A DNA stretch of 64,000 nt from DATMER01 sp031390755. Lineage in GTDB: Bacteria; Acidobacteriota; Thermoanaerobaculia; Multivoradales; UBA5704. This document shows, one piece after another, positions 1 through 7,855 of this stretch; positions within the stretch are counted from its first letter, which is position 1; each line of letters opens with the position of its first letter. Made by a program: the position numbers and the translations under genes. The stretch lies in the NCBI GenBank assembly GCA_031390755.1, contig JANMTS010000086.1, positions 62,001-126,000 on the forward strand, given 5' to 3'. Under the pieces are notes generated by a model. That model was not told where the DNA came from, made no database searches, and saw nothing but the letters and a program-made list of their open reading frames with translations.

Positions 1-337
1 GGCTTCATATCGATCTCCTCGGCGGGTCTTTGCCCGCATCGTGTTTGGATGAGCAGAGAGTACTATCCCTGCCCTACTGATGTGGCGTTGGGTTCGGCCT
101 CGTCGGCCTTCCGACTCTTCTGGCGATCTTCCTCTACTACCTGCGTCCTCGCGGGTGATCCGGCGGCAGGCTGATCCCGCGCTGGCTCACTCATAGGCGA
201 GAGGAAAGCCTCCACAGCAGCTCATCGCTGTTCCGTAGCAGCATGAGGTTGAACTTGAAGCTTCCGACGACCATTCCGCCAGGGAGCAGCCAGCCGCCAA
301 GAGGGTACGAGGACCTGGTCATGTTCATGCTGGGTGG
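1..337. other. Gene-poor window edge
   Basis: No gene can be supported here. The + frame ending at the TGA at 156-158 encodes a short hydrophobic stretch (GLVGLPTLLAIFLYYLRP), but an in-frame TGA at 78-80 blocks it, so it is at most the tail of a decayed membrane-protein gene. Confidence 0.4.
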
Positions 338-697
338 ATGCCTTATCATGGTGCCATCATGTCCAGCTCATTGACTTCGGGCCGGCTCCTTGGATGCGCG
401 TTCTCCGCCGTCGTCGTCGGAGCGCTCCTGCTCTTCACTTTCGTTCCGGAAAGCCGGTGGCAGGAAAGCACCGGGGGCTTGTACGTCGGCTCGTTCCTGC
501 TGCTCCTGGCCCTGGGCTTTCTCCTGAGCCGCTTCTATCACGACCAGTCCCCGGTCTTCCACCTCCTGTACCGCTTCGGAAAGCTCCAGGTCATGAGTGG
601 TACCAGTCTGCGCGACCGATGTCTCGCCAACGCTGGAATCTTTGGCATGCTCGGCCTGGCTTTTGTCATCCTGGGCGCGCTGGGCCTGATGGACTGA
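338..697 (+). CDS. Small membrane protein, unknown function
   Basis: A 119-codon frame encoding a hydrophobic protein with about three membrane segments: near residues 17-33 (LLGCAFSAVVVGALLLF), 46-60 (LYVGSFLLLLALGFLL) and at the C-terminus (GIFGMLGLAFVILGALGLM). The linker between segments two and three is basic. No family is recognised. Neither the ATG at 338 nor the in-frame ATG at 359 has a convincing Shine-Dalgarno sequence, so the start is open; 338 is used because it is the first ATG. It converges on the minus-strand operon whose last gene ends at 736. The frame is clean and hydrophobic, but the lack of a recognised homologue keeps confidence moderate. Confidence 0.5.
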   Translation: MPYHGAIMSSSLTSGRLLGCAFSAVVVGALLLFTFVPESRWQESTGGLYVGSFLLLLALGFLLSRFYHDQSPVFHLLYRFGKLQVMSGTSLRDRCLANAGIFGMLGLAFVILGALGLMD

Positions 698-732
698 CAA
701 CGACCTCGATTCTGCGACAGCTTCCTTCATCC
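697..732. repeat. 36-bp dispersed repeat, copy 1
   Basis: This 36-base stretch, with shared ends acaacgacctcga and cagcttccttcatcc, recurs with about five differences at 3539-3574. Copy 1 lies in the gap after the last gene of the minus-strand operon, while copy 2 lies inside that operon's first gene. Read on the minus strand both encode MKEA..SRSLS, so copy 1 may be a remnant of a paralogue of the 3417-4013 gene, or both may be members of a dispersed repeat. Confidence 0.6.
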
Positions 733-735
733 GGC

Positions 736-1110
736 TTATATCTCACGAGCAGGGAGCTCCCCGGTTTCCGGCCTGCCGTCAGGCCCCACAAGAAGCTGAG
801 GGAGGGAACCCCTTCCAAAAAGGCCGACCTTCGGCGCCACATACCCGACGAGCTCATAGGGCGCCGTTCCCCAGACGGGATAGAGGGGCGGCCCGAGGAT
901 GCGATGCAGGATGGAAAGCGCTCTTAGAATCGCTTCCTCCAGCAGAAGACCTTCCGCAAGGACCTGCAACCTCTCGACGGCAAGCCCCATGTCGTCAAGG
1001 ATCTCCCATCCTCCCTCGGCCTCCCAAAGGACGAAGCCGCGCACATAGCGGCGCTCCTCTCCTGCGAAGACGTCGACGTGATAGTGCTCAGCAACCCGCT
1101 CTGCAGACAT
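736..1110 (-). CDS. Hypothetical protein, last gene of seven-gene operon
   Basis: A 124-residue soluble protein with no membrane segment or signal peptide. The N-terminal half is acidic (EHYHVDVFAGEERRYVRGF, then GGWEILDDMG); the C-terminal half is hydrophobic and rich in Gly and Pro. It starts 4 bp below the end of the preceding gene (1115), which indicates translational coupling. No known family is recognised. The repeat at 697-732 lies immediately downstream. As the only soluble short protein at the 3' end of an operon of membrane-anchored proteins it could be an accessory subunit, but that is inference from position alone. Confidence 0.6.
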   Translation of the reverse strand: MSAERVAEHYHVDVFAGEERRYVRGFVLWEAEGGWEILDDMGLAVERLQVLAEGLLLEEAILRALSILHRILGPPLYPVWGTAPYELVGYVAPKVGLFGRGSLPQLLVGPDGRPETGELPAREI

Positions 1111-1114
1111 AGCC

Positions 1115-1450
1115 TTATCTCGCTTGCATGGCGATGGTGGTGGAGATTACGAAGTAGGCCATCTGCAAAACCGCCAGCACGATCAGGACGTAGCCGATCC
1201 TGAAAACGATCTTCATGATCGTGTCGGCTCGCTCGAGCCCCGCCTCGCGATCGAGCTCCTGTAAGTAGCCGGGATCCGACTCCGCCCGTGCCTGGATGAG
1301 ACTCTTCAGGTCAACGTTATCCAACTCACCCAAGGACGGATCGCGATTGATGAAGGCGGCATAACGCTTCCGGGGAATCTCGCGCTGGTACCAGACAATG
1401 AACCCGATCAGAATGAAGGTGTGGATCAGCACGAGCACCATGAGCACCAT
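1115..1450 (-). CDS. Small two-helix membrane protein
   Basis: A 111-residue protein with a hydrophobic N-terminal segment (MVLMVLVLIHTFILIGFIVW), a polar middle region around residues 22-75 and a second hydrophobic segment near residues 84-104 (IGYVLIVLAVLQMAYFVIS). Both ends anchor a roughly 60-residue cytoplasmic or periplasmic loop. It lies 11 bp after the gene ending at 1462 and 4 bp before the next one, so it is co-transcribed. The hairpin topology resembles small scaffold or assembly proteins, but no family is recognised and no function is assigned. Confidence 0.65.
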   Translation of the reverse strand: MVLMVLVLIHTFILIGFIVWYQREIPRKRYAAFINRDPSLGELDNVDLKSLIQARAESDPGYLQELDREAGLERADTIMKIVFRIGYVLIVLAVLQMAYFVISTTIAMQAR

Positions 1451-1461
1451 TACGGAGACGC

Positions 1462-2049
1462 TCAGGCCGAGCCTCCCGGTTGCACTGGAGGCATACTGGC
1501 CGACAGGCTCCGCAGGGCCTCAAGGATGCCGGCAACCATCACCTCGACCTCCCGGCGGGAGATGCGGTCGGTGTAAGCGATCAGAAAGCGTCCGGAAGAT
1601 TGCAGCCGGTTCACTCTGCCATCGCCCATCAGGCGCTCGACCGCTTCCAGGCTCCCGGGCAGGGCCAGCCAGCGGGCGCACGCGTCCGGGTCTCCAAGCT
1701 TAACTATCAGGACCTTTCCCACATGGTGCACCGAATTCTTGCCTCCCACAACCCTGTTCATAAACCGGGCCGTGCGGGTCGCGCGCAGCAGCTCGAAAGG
1801 GATTGTCTTGCTCTCCGACTCCAGCGTGATCTTCAAACCCGGATCGGACCTGCCCCACGCCGACACTGAGGCGAGTCGTCCCTTGAAGCGGCCCTCCGCC
1901 ACACTGGTCGAAGCCAGCCAAAAGGTGTGGATTTTGGTCTCCTCCAAGACCGTGGTCAAGGGAAGCAGGCGGCGCCGCGCCATCCATGTCGCAGTCGGCG
2001 ACAGGCTGACTAAGCCTACGGCGATGAGTGTGAATAGGAGGTTTTCCAT
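1462..2049 (-). CDS. Membrane-anchored hypothetical protein
   Basis: A 195-residue protein with an N-terminal hydrophobic segment (MENLLFTLIAVGLVSLSP) followed by a soluble region of about 165 residues. The region around residues 50-85 alternates charged and hydrophobic residues in a beta-like pattern (GLKITLESESKTIPFELL), and residues 110-180 look alpha/beta. The ATG at 2047-2049 directly abuts the TGA of the upstream gene at 2050-2052, a strong sign of coupled translation. No family is recognised. It probably acts at the inner membrane with its operon neighbours, which also carry single membrane anchors. Confidence 0.65.
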   Translation of the reverse strand: MENLLFTLIAVGLVSLSPTATWMARRRLLPLTTVLEETKIHTFWLASTSVAEGRFKGRLASVSAWGRSDPGLKITLESESKTIPFELLRATRTARFMNRVVGGKNSVHHVGKVLIVKLGDPDACARWLALPGSLEAVERLMGDGRVNRLQSSGRFLIAYTDRISRREVEVMVAGILEALRSLSASMPPVQPGGSA

Positions 2050-2502
2050 TCAGGCCAAGAACCTCCACATCAGAAATCCGCAGAAGAGCAGGGTGCCCCA
2101 CAAGAGGAGCGTTCCCCCGATCACCTCTCGCGTCATCCGGCGTTGGATCTCCTTGGACAGATGCGGGCTCCGTTCCGCCTCCCAGTACGATGCATCCTCC
2201 TTCACCTGGGCTACCGGGATCCTGCACGCCCGTGCGATCTCCTCGAACGGAGACCCCTGCGCGAGCAGACGAGCCTGCCGGTGCGAGTCTTGGACGATCC
2301 GAACGAGCTTCGGCGTGGGCTCGGGAAGCAGGCGCTCAACAATCGCTTCTACTTCAAACCCCTCTTTCATCGCGAGCTGTGCGGTATCCCTGCGAAGCCA
2401 CGCGCGACTGCGGGCGGACTCCCAGAGGACTCCTGGAACGCAGAGGAACAGGGCTACGACCAGCAGGTACATCACGGAATGGAGAATCGTCGTCAGATTC
2501 AA
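2050..2502 (-). CDS. Bitopic hypothetical protein with helical central region
   Basis: A 150-residue protein with membrane segments at both ends: residues about 9-28 (VMYLLVVALFLCVPGVLW) and 127-148 (VIGGTLLLWGTLLFCGFLMW). The 95-residue loop is predicted helical and contains a stretch that looks like a helix-turn-helix (GSPFEEIARACRIPVAQV), but it lacks the features needed to call DNA binding. Its ATG overlaps the preceding stop by 4 bp (ATGA at 2499-2502). No family is recognised. Confidence 0.65.
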   Translation of the reverse strand: MNLTTILHSVMYLLVVALFLCVPGVLWESARSRAWLRRDTAQLAMKEGFEVEAIVERLLPEPTPKLVRIVQDSHRQARLLAQGSPFEEIARACRIPVAQVKEDASYWEAERSPHLSKEIQRRMTREVIGGTLLLWGTLLFCGFLMWRFLA

Positions 2503-2948
2503 AGTATCCTCAACGAATCGCCGAGAACAACCCAGAGGAGTCGGCCGCTGGCATCGAATCCTAGTTCGGCATCACCGTAGGAAGGACGACATCGGGCACG
2601 GGCGTCTTTCCGAAACGTAGGGCCGGTGCAGAAGTAGACCCACCGCTCCTTCGTCGAAGCAACGACTCGCTTGAAGACCTCAGGAGTCTTGCGGGCCGCG
2701 GCGTACCCACGTAGGTGCCGCATCGCATCCGGTCCAGCACTACAGACGACGTCAGGCGCCCCGGAGGCAACGCGGATCTCCTCGGCCTGGCGGCCACGAT
2801 ACAACTTCCCCAGACGCTCGGCCATCTCCTCGTGATTCCCCCTCTCGTCGAGTGCAAGCGACCGAAGGAAGAAGGGAAGTCCGACCATCACGGCCAAACA
2901 CGGTACGCCTACTAGAACTCGTATCAGGGTATCTCTCGTCATAGCCAC
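2499..2948 (-). CDS. Hypothetical protein with N-terminal membrane anchor
   Basis: A 149-residue protein with an N-terminal hydrophobic segment (LIRVLVGVPCLAVMVGLPFF, residues 8-27), which may be a signal anchor, followed by a soluble domain containing three cysteines (VVCSAG, YFCTG, ARCRPS). The sequence VYFCTGPTFRKDARARCRP could carry a disulfide if the domain is extracytoplasmic. The frame overlaps its upstream neighbour by 10 bp and its downstream neighbour by 4 bp. No recognised family. Confidence 0.65.
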   Translation of the reverse strand: MAMTRDTLIRVLVGVPCLAVMVGLPFFLRSLALDERGNHEEMAERLGKLYRGRQAEEIRVASGAPDVVCSAGPDAMRHLRGYAAARKTPEVFKRVVASTKERWVYFCTGPTFRKDARARCRPSYGDAELGFDASGRLLWVVLGDSLRIL

Positions 2949-3511
2949 GTCGGCTCGAGACGAACGAGCAGGGATCTGCGCGCGAAACCGGCGACTCGAT
3001 CAAATACAGACTCACGCTGATCGAGCCTTGCCGGCGGGAGATCGATTCCGATCAGCCCATGCGCGGCCCAGCCGTCGCAGACCAGGTGGTATCCAGCATC
3101 AAGCCCATTCAGCACAAGGCGTCCCTTCGCGAGGAAATCCCGTCTCAGCAGGCTGGAGCACAGGGCCGAAAACTCGTCCGGCTCACTCGCGGCGACCGAG
3201 GGCAGATAGACCCCGCCGCCGCCCGGAGGCTCAGGGTCGCGCAGCTCCAGGGTTTCGATTGAGGACAAGCCTTCTGCCTCCCGGATCCACTCGACCAGAA
3301 TGCGGAAGATGGCGTTGATCTCGCCCTCCTCTCGCCAGTAGAGGGCGATCCCTGTGTCGTCCTCCTCAACCTCGATCTCGTGCACGGCGTTCATCGAGGA
3401 AGAAGAGAGTCTCAACTCAACCCCTTCCGCTGTCCAGGTCCTTGGATGGACCTCCTCCTCTGCCATTGTTGGGGTCAGGGCCTTCGGAAGGCTGGGCCGG
3501 TTCTTCATCAT
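2939..3511 (-). CDS. Hypothetical acidic protein
   Basis: A 190-residue soluble protein if it starts at 3511; an internal ATG at 3464-3466 would give 175 residues and reduce the overlap with the upstream gene from 95 to 50 bp. That overlap is unusually long, so the internal start is attractive. Residues about 30-80 are acidic with alternating hydrophobics, a Gly-rich loop follows (EPPGGGGVYLPS), and the C-terminal half looks alpha/beta. It resembles small immunity-type proteins of polymorphic systems in size and acidity only; no family is recognised. Confidence 0.55.
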   Translation of the reverse strand: MMKNRPSLPKALTPTMAEEEVHPRTWTAEGVELRLSSSSMNAVHEIEVEEDDTGIALYWREEGEINAIFRILVEWIREAEGLSSIETLELRDPEPPGGGGVYLPSVAASEPDEFSALCSSLLRRDFLAKGRLVLNGLDAGYHLVCDGWAAHGLIGIDLPPARLDQRESVFDRVAGFARRSLLVRLEPTWL

Positions 3512-4013
3512 CCGTGGCGCCTTCGCGCTGACGGTCAGACAACGACCTCGAATTGGCGGCAGCTTCCTTCATCCCACGCCACACGAGCCCCAAATACTCG
3601 GTGAGACTCAGTCGCCTTGCTGTGGGACAGCGCCTCTCCAACTCCTCCAGAAACAACCTTCGATCCTGGATCAGGAGCGGACGCTCGAAAAGAAGGTGAA
3701 CCCGGTCGTCGACCCGTACAAGCCGGAGCCAGAACAGTCGCCGTCTATAGCCAGTTACATCAGCCCAGCGTACCGACTTCCGCCTGCCGACCCAGGGCAG
3801 GTATTCAAATCCTTCGTCGGAGGTCGCAAGCGTGTAGGCAAGGTAATGTCGCGGGAAAGCAAAGTATTCCAGGACCACGAGAATCCCGAGCAGGAGCGCT
3901 TTGACGCTCCAACTCCACGAGCTCAAGAGCACACCTGCGGCAACAGCCCCTGGGACGATCAGGCAGTTCAAGGCGTAGCATGCATTCAGAAGAAGGTTAG
4001 GTCTGTATTTCAT
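3417..4013 (-). CDS. Membrane protein with possible PH-like domain, first gene of operon
   Basis: A 198-residue protein opening the seven-gene minus-strand operon. Two membrane segments occupy residues about 8-28 and 35-53 (VKALLLGILVVLEYFAF). The soluble part beginning near residue 60 (TSDEGFEYLPWVGRRKSV, RWADVTGYRRRLFWLRL) has the pattern seen in bacterial PH-like (YcxB/DUF-type) domains that follow a membrane hairpin. The last 45 residues are low-complexity and polar and overlap the next gene, so the C-terminus may be longer than the conserved protein. It contains copy 2 of the 36-bp dispersed repeat. The PH-like assignment is pattern-based and tentative. Confidence 0.55.
   Translation of the reverse strand: MKYRPNLLLNACYALNCLIVPGAVAAGVLLSSWSWSVKALLLGILVVLEYFAFPRHYLAYTLATSDEGFEYLPWVGRRKSVRWADVTGYRRRLFWLRLVRVDDRVHLLFERPLLIQDRRLFLEELERRCPTARRLSLTEYLGLVWRGMKEAAANSRSLSDRQREGATDDEEPAQPSEGPDPNNGRGGGPSKDLDSGRG
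3539..3574. repeat. 36-bp dispersed repeat, copy 2
   Basis: Partner of the repeat at 697-732, about 31 of 36 bases identical and in the same orientation. It lies within the 3' part of the first gene of the minus-strand operon, coding for the MKEAAANSRSLS segment. Confidence 0.6.
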
Positions 4014-4050
4014 GGCTACATCGCTGGGTTCGGATCCTTCATCAGTTCAA

Positions 4051-4374
4051 TCAAATGGCCCAGTGCCGGAGAAGTGGGAGAAGTGGGAGAAGTGCCTGCC
4101 GTTTCCGATAGTTTCCGATAAGTGCCTGCCGTTTTTCAAGTTTGTCGAAGTCCTCGCCGCGATTTCTGGCGGCAAACTCCTGGGTGCGGTCGAACCAGTT
4201 GCCGGGGATCGGCTCGCCGCTCTGAATCTCCCGCACGCAGTGAATCCCGGGCCAGTCCCGGGCACGGGCCACCAGGCCCTCCTTGACGCCGTGAGCCAGG
4301 TGGTAGCGAAGACGCTCGACCTGCGCGGGCTCCTCGTCGCTGACCAGGATGGCCTGGTAGCGGCGTTCCCACAC
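4051..4374 (-). pseudogene. 3' remnant of IS200-like REP-associated (Y1) transposase
   Basis: This 107-residue frame matches, from memory of the family, the C-terminal half of REP-associated Y1 transposases: MWERRYQAILVSDEEPAQ, RLRYHLAHGVKEGLVARA, then GNWFDRTQEFAARNRGEDF. The HUH-containing N-terminal half is missing; the frame stops just below the 3' end of the carotenoid gene at 4385, so the element was truncated from its 5' side. Its last about 20 residues are encoded by the short repeats at 4070-4135. The product cannot be an active transposase. Confidence 0.7.
4070..4135. repeat. REP-like short repeats at transposase remnant
   Basis: Tandem copies of agtgggaga are followed by agtgcctgccgttt, two direct copies of gtttccgata and a second agtgcctgccgttt. 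Motifs of the agtgcctg..gttt type recur beside REP-associated transposases in many genomes. This block sits at the 3' end of the remnant transposase and is probably its cognate REP sequence. Confidence 0.6.
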
Positions 4375-4384
4375 GGGGCCTCGC

Positions 4385-5281
4385 TCAGTCCTCTGCGGAG
4401 TCGCTCGCGAAGGCTCGGGCGAGGGCGAGCGCCACCGGGGTTCCCATGACGAAGACGGCGATCAGCGTCAGACTCCACTGCAGGGCGGGCAAGGGGCCGG
4501 CGTAGTTCTCGGGCGAGGCGATGGGCGGCTGCGCCTGCCAGACCAGCGGCGTGATGGCGATCCCCAGCCCGGTCACCCCGTAATAGAGGGCGCCCTGGCT
4601 CCAGAACGGACGGCTGGTGGCCGGCCAGGGAAGCTCCGGCACCGGGTGGCGCCGCTCCCAGAGCAGGTAGAGCACCAGGTAGAGGAGCACGGTGCCGAAC
4701 CAGCCGGCGTAGTTGTGCAGGCCGACGCCGTAGTGGCTGCCGCCGTCCTGCCAGATCCAGTCGCCGCTGATCGTTGACTGGTAGGGGTCCATGACGACAT
4801 CCCACGACACCATGAGGAAGGCGGCGCAGACCGCCAGCGCCAGGGCACGCCCGGTGGTGCGCGGCGTCCGGTAGGCGCCGAGGACCATCCGCGCCACCAC
4901 CAGGCTGGCGTAGCCCACGGCGATGTAGCCGCACTGGATCAGCGGCGGCACGCCCAGGATCTTGGGGCCGAGGTTGTCGGTGTAGTGATAACGGCCGAAG
5001 ATCAGGCCGGTGGCCACGCCGATGACCTCCGAGGTGAAGCTCACCGCGAAGGTGATGATGACGAAGGCGATCATCCGCTTCCAGCCGAGGGTGAGACTGC
5101 CGTGGACGAAGACGAACAGCACTCCGCCGAGCAGCGTCAGTGTGGCGTTGAGCTGGTCGCTGATGCCGAGCCAGGGGGAGAAGTTGAGCAGGAAGGTGAC
5201 GATCAGCAGGCCCAGGGTGAGGTAGGTCAGGGCGAGGGTCGTCGGGCTCGGCCTGGGGACGAGGGGCGAGGTGGGACTCAT
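4385..5281 (-). CDS. cruF: Carotenoid biosynthesis protein, CruF-type hydratase
   Basis: A 298-residue polytopic membrane protein with seven or eight hydrophobic segments. It matches the CruF/COG2324 family, whose members hydrate the 1',2' double bond of acyclic carotenoid ends (gamma-carotene or bisanhydrobacterioruberin). Visible family features are FVHGSLTLGWKR, SEVIGVATGLIFGRYHYT, GVPPLIQCGYIAVGY and WDVVMDPYQSTISGDWIW. Length is usual. No other carotenoid gene lies in the window, so the substrate cannot be inferred. It is divergent from the protease gene across a 399-bp gap, and its downstream neighbour is transposase debris. The start follows the motif ggaggagccc upstream on the minus strand. 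Confidence 0.8.
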   Translation of the reverse strand: MSPTSPLVPRPSPTTLALTYLTLGLLIVTFLLNFSPWLGISDQLNATLTLLGGVLFVFVHGSLTLGWKRMIAFVIITFAVSFTSEVIGVATGLIFGRYHYTDNLGPKILGVPPLIQCGYIAVGYASLVVARMVLGAYRTPRTTGRALALAVCAAFLMVSWDVVMDPYQSTISGDWIWQDGGSHYGVGLHNYAGWFGTVLLYLVLYLLWERRHPVPELPWPATSRPFWSQGALYYGVTGLGIAITPLVWQAQPPIASPENYAGPLPALQWSLTLIAVFVMGTPVALALARAFASDSAED

Positions 5282-5680
5282 GGGCTCCTCCTTCTCCGGT
5301 TGAACGGCTCCGGTTGAACGGCGTTGTCTGATCTTTCTGGTGCGGTTCGTTTGCGACGACCGGAAAGTGCAACGGACGTGCCGGAAGCGCGGACCTCTTC
5401 GGAGCCCCTGGGCTCCGCGCTATCTCACTGCGTCTTTGTCACTTGCGGAATTGGAAAGCCGTGCGGCGGCCGGAAGGGAAGAATGCCGCGCAACGTCGGC
5501 CGATGTCGCCCGACATAAAAGGACGGCTCTGGCGCAGGACTCCGGCCACGGCGAGCGGCACACGGCTGCGACATCAGAAGCCGGTTTTCGGTTGGTGGGG
5601 TAACAGACCCGGGAATCCTTTTGCGCTTCCACTTGTTGCGGCACTCAAGATTCCGTTGTCCTTGCGAGGAGGGTTTGCCG
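5282..5680. other. Divergent intergenic region
   Basis: This 399-bp spacer separates the divergent cruF-like and protease genes and must hold both promoters. No pair of -35/-10 hexamers close to the sigma70 consensus is evident. The strong ribosome-binding site gcgaggaggg at about 5665-5674 belongs to the protease. No small gene with a proper start and ribosome-binding site was seen. Confidence 0.4.
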
Positions 5681-7279
5681 ATGTGGACTCGTACGTCCTT
5701 GGTCTGTGTTGCCTGCCTCTTTTTCATGTCCAGCCTCCCGCTCGCCGCCCAGGCGCCGGAGGCGTTCACTCTTTCCAGTGAAGACACCGGTCCGGCGCTG
5801 TCCCCGGGGGGGCTTCAGTCGTGGCGGATGGACGCCCGTTTCGAGGTGCTGGAGAGAGCCCCGCAGCGGCTCGCGCTGCCTCTCGGAGCGGGGGTGATCC
5901 GGGCAGCCGAGCTCACCGAATTCGAGCGGCGGGCGCCGGACAACTACACCTGGCGCGGCCGGCTGGCGGACGGAGAGGGGAGCGTGACCCTCACGGTCCG
6001 CGGCCCGGCGCTGGCCGGCTTCATCGAAGCGGACAACGCGGTCTATGAGGTCGTGCCGCGGGACCGGGGTGTCTCCAGCCTGGTCCTGCTCGATTCCGAC
6101 CGCTTCCCGGAGTGCGGTACGACCGAGGAGCACGCCCCGAAGCCCTCTTCCGCGACCGCCGAGACCGCCGCTCCGGACCGCTCGACTGCGGCCGGCACGC
6201 CCGATACCGGGGCGCGGATCGACGTCATGGTCGTCTATACCGCGGCGGCCCGGCAGGGAGCGGGCGGGACGGCCAACATGGAAGCCACCGTCCAGGCCGC
6301 GGTCGACGCCGCCAACACCGCCTATGGCAACAGCCAGATCGTCCAGCGCCTGCGTCTGGTGCATACGTCGGAGGTGCCCTATGTCGAAGCCGGGGGCTTC
6401 AGCGCGCATCTGAACTGGCTCTCCTCGAACGCGGCCGTGGCAGCGCTACGCGATACCCATCGGGCCGACGTCGTCGACCTGATGGTGCAGGACACGCAGT
6501 TCTGTGGCCTGGCCTCGCTGATGATCAATGTGAGCCCGTCGTTCGCGAGCAGCGCTTTTTCCGTGACCGCGCGCACCTGCGCGGTGGGAAACTTCAGCTT
6601 CGCGCACGAGCTCGGGCACAACATGGCGGCGCACCACGATCCGGCCAACGGCGGAACCGGGGCCTACCCGTACGCCTACGGGCATTTCGTGAACGGCTCC
6701 TACCGCACAGTGATGGCGTACAGCAGCGAGTGCCCCTCGGGCTGTACGCGAGTCTCCCAGTTCTCCAATCCCGATGTCACCTTTCTCGGAGCTCCGACGG
6801 GCATCGCGAACGCAAGGGACAACCACCGGACGCTCAACAACACGGCCAGCGTGGTCGCCAACTTCCGGCAGGAAGCCACGGCCGCCGCTCCGAGCGATTT
6901 CTACTCATTGAATCCCTGTCGCATCGTCGACACCCGCACCAGCTCGGCTCTCCTCTCGGGAGCGTTGCGCGAGCTGGACGTCGCCGGGGTCTGCGGCATT
7001 CCCATGGACGCTACGGCGGTCGCGCTCAACGTCACGGTGATCGGAGCAACAGGCACCGGCAACCTGAGCCTCTACCCCGCGGACCAGTCGCAGCCCGCCG
7101 CCTCGACCATCAACTTCACCGCCGTGCTCACCCGGGCCAACAACGCGATCCTCGCCCTGCCGGCCGACGGCAGCGGCCAACTGGCCGTCATGCCGTTCGT
7201 CGGCGGTGGGGGGACCGCGCACGTGGTGCTCGATGTGTCGGGTTATTTCGCGGTGCCTGCGGCGGATGGGACGCCGTAG
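5681..7279 (+). CDS. Secreted reprolysin-like zinc metalloprotease
   Basis: A 532-residue secreted zinc endopeptidase, starting at the ATG preceded by gaggaggg rather than at the upstream in-frame ATG (5621). The signal peptide is MWTRTSLVCVACLFF...LAAQA (residues 1-25). A pro-region of about 150 residues follows, then an M12-type catalytic domain (about 185-405) with zinc motif HELGHNMAAHHD at residues 309-320; His309, His313 and His319 bind zinc, Glu310 is catalytic, and the usual Gly of HExxHxxGxxH is Ala. The Met-turn is TVMAYSSEC. The C-terminal domain (about 415-525; PCRIVDTRT, VALNVTV, RANNAI, VVLDVSGYF) is a beta domain often attached to secreted proteins in Acidobacteriota. Single transcription unit; secreted degradative role inferred. 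Confidence 0.85.
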   Translation: MWTRTSLVCVACLFFMSSLPLAAQAPEAFTLSSEDTGPALSPGGLQSWRMDARFEVLERAPQRLALPLGAGVIRAAELTEFERRAPDNYTWRGRLADGEGSVTLTVRGPALAGFIEADNAVYEVVPRDRGVSSLVLLDSDRFPECGTTEEHAPKPSSATAETAAPDRSTAAGTPDTGARIDVMVVYTAAARQGAGGTANMEATVQAAVDAANTAYGNSQIVQRLRLVHTSEVPYVEAGGFSAHLNWLSSNAAVAALRDTHRADVVDLMVQDTQFCGLASLMINVSPSFASSAFSVTARTCAVGNFSFAHELGHNMAAHHDPANGGTGAYPYAYGHFVNGSYRTVMAYSSECPSGCTRVSQFSNPDVTFLGAPTGIANARDNHRTLNNTASVVANFRQEATAAAPSDFYSLNPCRIVDTRTSSALLSGALRELDVAGVCGIPMDATAVALNVTVIGATGTGNLSLYPADQSQPAASTINFTAVLTRANNAILALPADGSGQLAVMPFVGGGGTAHVVLDVSGYFAVPAADGTP

Positions 7280-7308
7280 AAGGGGCGCCGCGCACTGAAC
7301 GTCAGCGG

Positions 7309-7485
7309 CTAGATGACGCCGAGCGCGATGAGCGCAAGACAGACCAGGATGATTCCCAGCGCGACGCGGGCGGCGGTCATCAGGCCGGTGCGGGAGACGT
7401 GACGGGTGCCCTTAGGCTTGATGCCGACGACGGCGACGAAAGCGATGGCGATGGCGACGAGCCACAGAATGGTGAGCCAGTTCAT
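7309..7485 (-). CDS. 58-residue membrane protein
   Basis: A short gene with a textbook ribosome-binding site (ggagg, 7 bp before the ATG at 7483-7485). The product has two hydrophobic helices, MNWLTILWLVAIAIAFVAVV and LGIILVCLALIALGVI, joined by a basic loop (KPKGTRHVSRT). It ends 30 bp after the convergent protease gene. Small two-helix membrane proteins of this type are common and mostly uncharacterised; no function is proposed. Confidence 0.65.
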   Translation of the reverse strand: MNWLTILWLVAIAIAFVAVVGIKPKGTRHVSRTGLMTAARVALGIILVCLALIALGVI

Positions 7486-7855
7486 CAAGGGCCTCCGGCG
7501 GCCGCGGGCCGCCTGCTGAGTAGGTGCGGCCGATCAAGCCTGCGATCTGCGACCACGTCCGGCCGCTTCGTTGCCTTCTCGTCCATGGGATGGAGATGTG
7601 CAGGCCTCATGCCACACCGCAGAAATGCCAGGCCAGCACCTGAGAGTCGGCGCTCACTGGCAATTCACCCTGTCGGGTCCGCGCGGAGCGGACCCCCTCG
7701 CGGGCTCCGGTCAGCAGAATAGAATCTTCTGAGTCGGTAGAGTACAATCGCGGGCGAAGAAGCGAGGAAGCTCCCGGCTCTGCCGGGGAGGCGGTAAGAC
7801 TTGAGGCGGGAGAGGTTGTCCATCCTATCCCCTACCTAGGCCGGTAAGAGCGCGC
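7486..7855. other. Leader region of the aminotransferase operon
   Basis: A 370-bp spacer between divergent genes. A good -10 hexamer, tacaat at 7743-7748, lacks a convincing -35 partner 16-18 bp upstream. The resulting leader of about 100 nt contains an imperfect hairpin (ctcccggc / gccggggag near 7780-7800). I saw no match to the guanidine riboswitch classes, which would have fitted the amidinotransferase downstream. Confidence 0.35.

Noticed and set aside
7740..7855. Guanidine riboswitch before the aminotransferase-amidinotransferase operon
   Set aside because: The leader has a hairpin, but I saw none of the conserved motifs of the known guanidine riboswitch classes.
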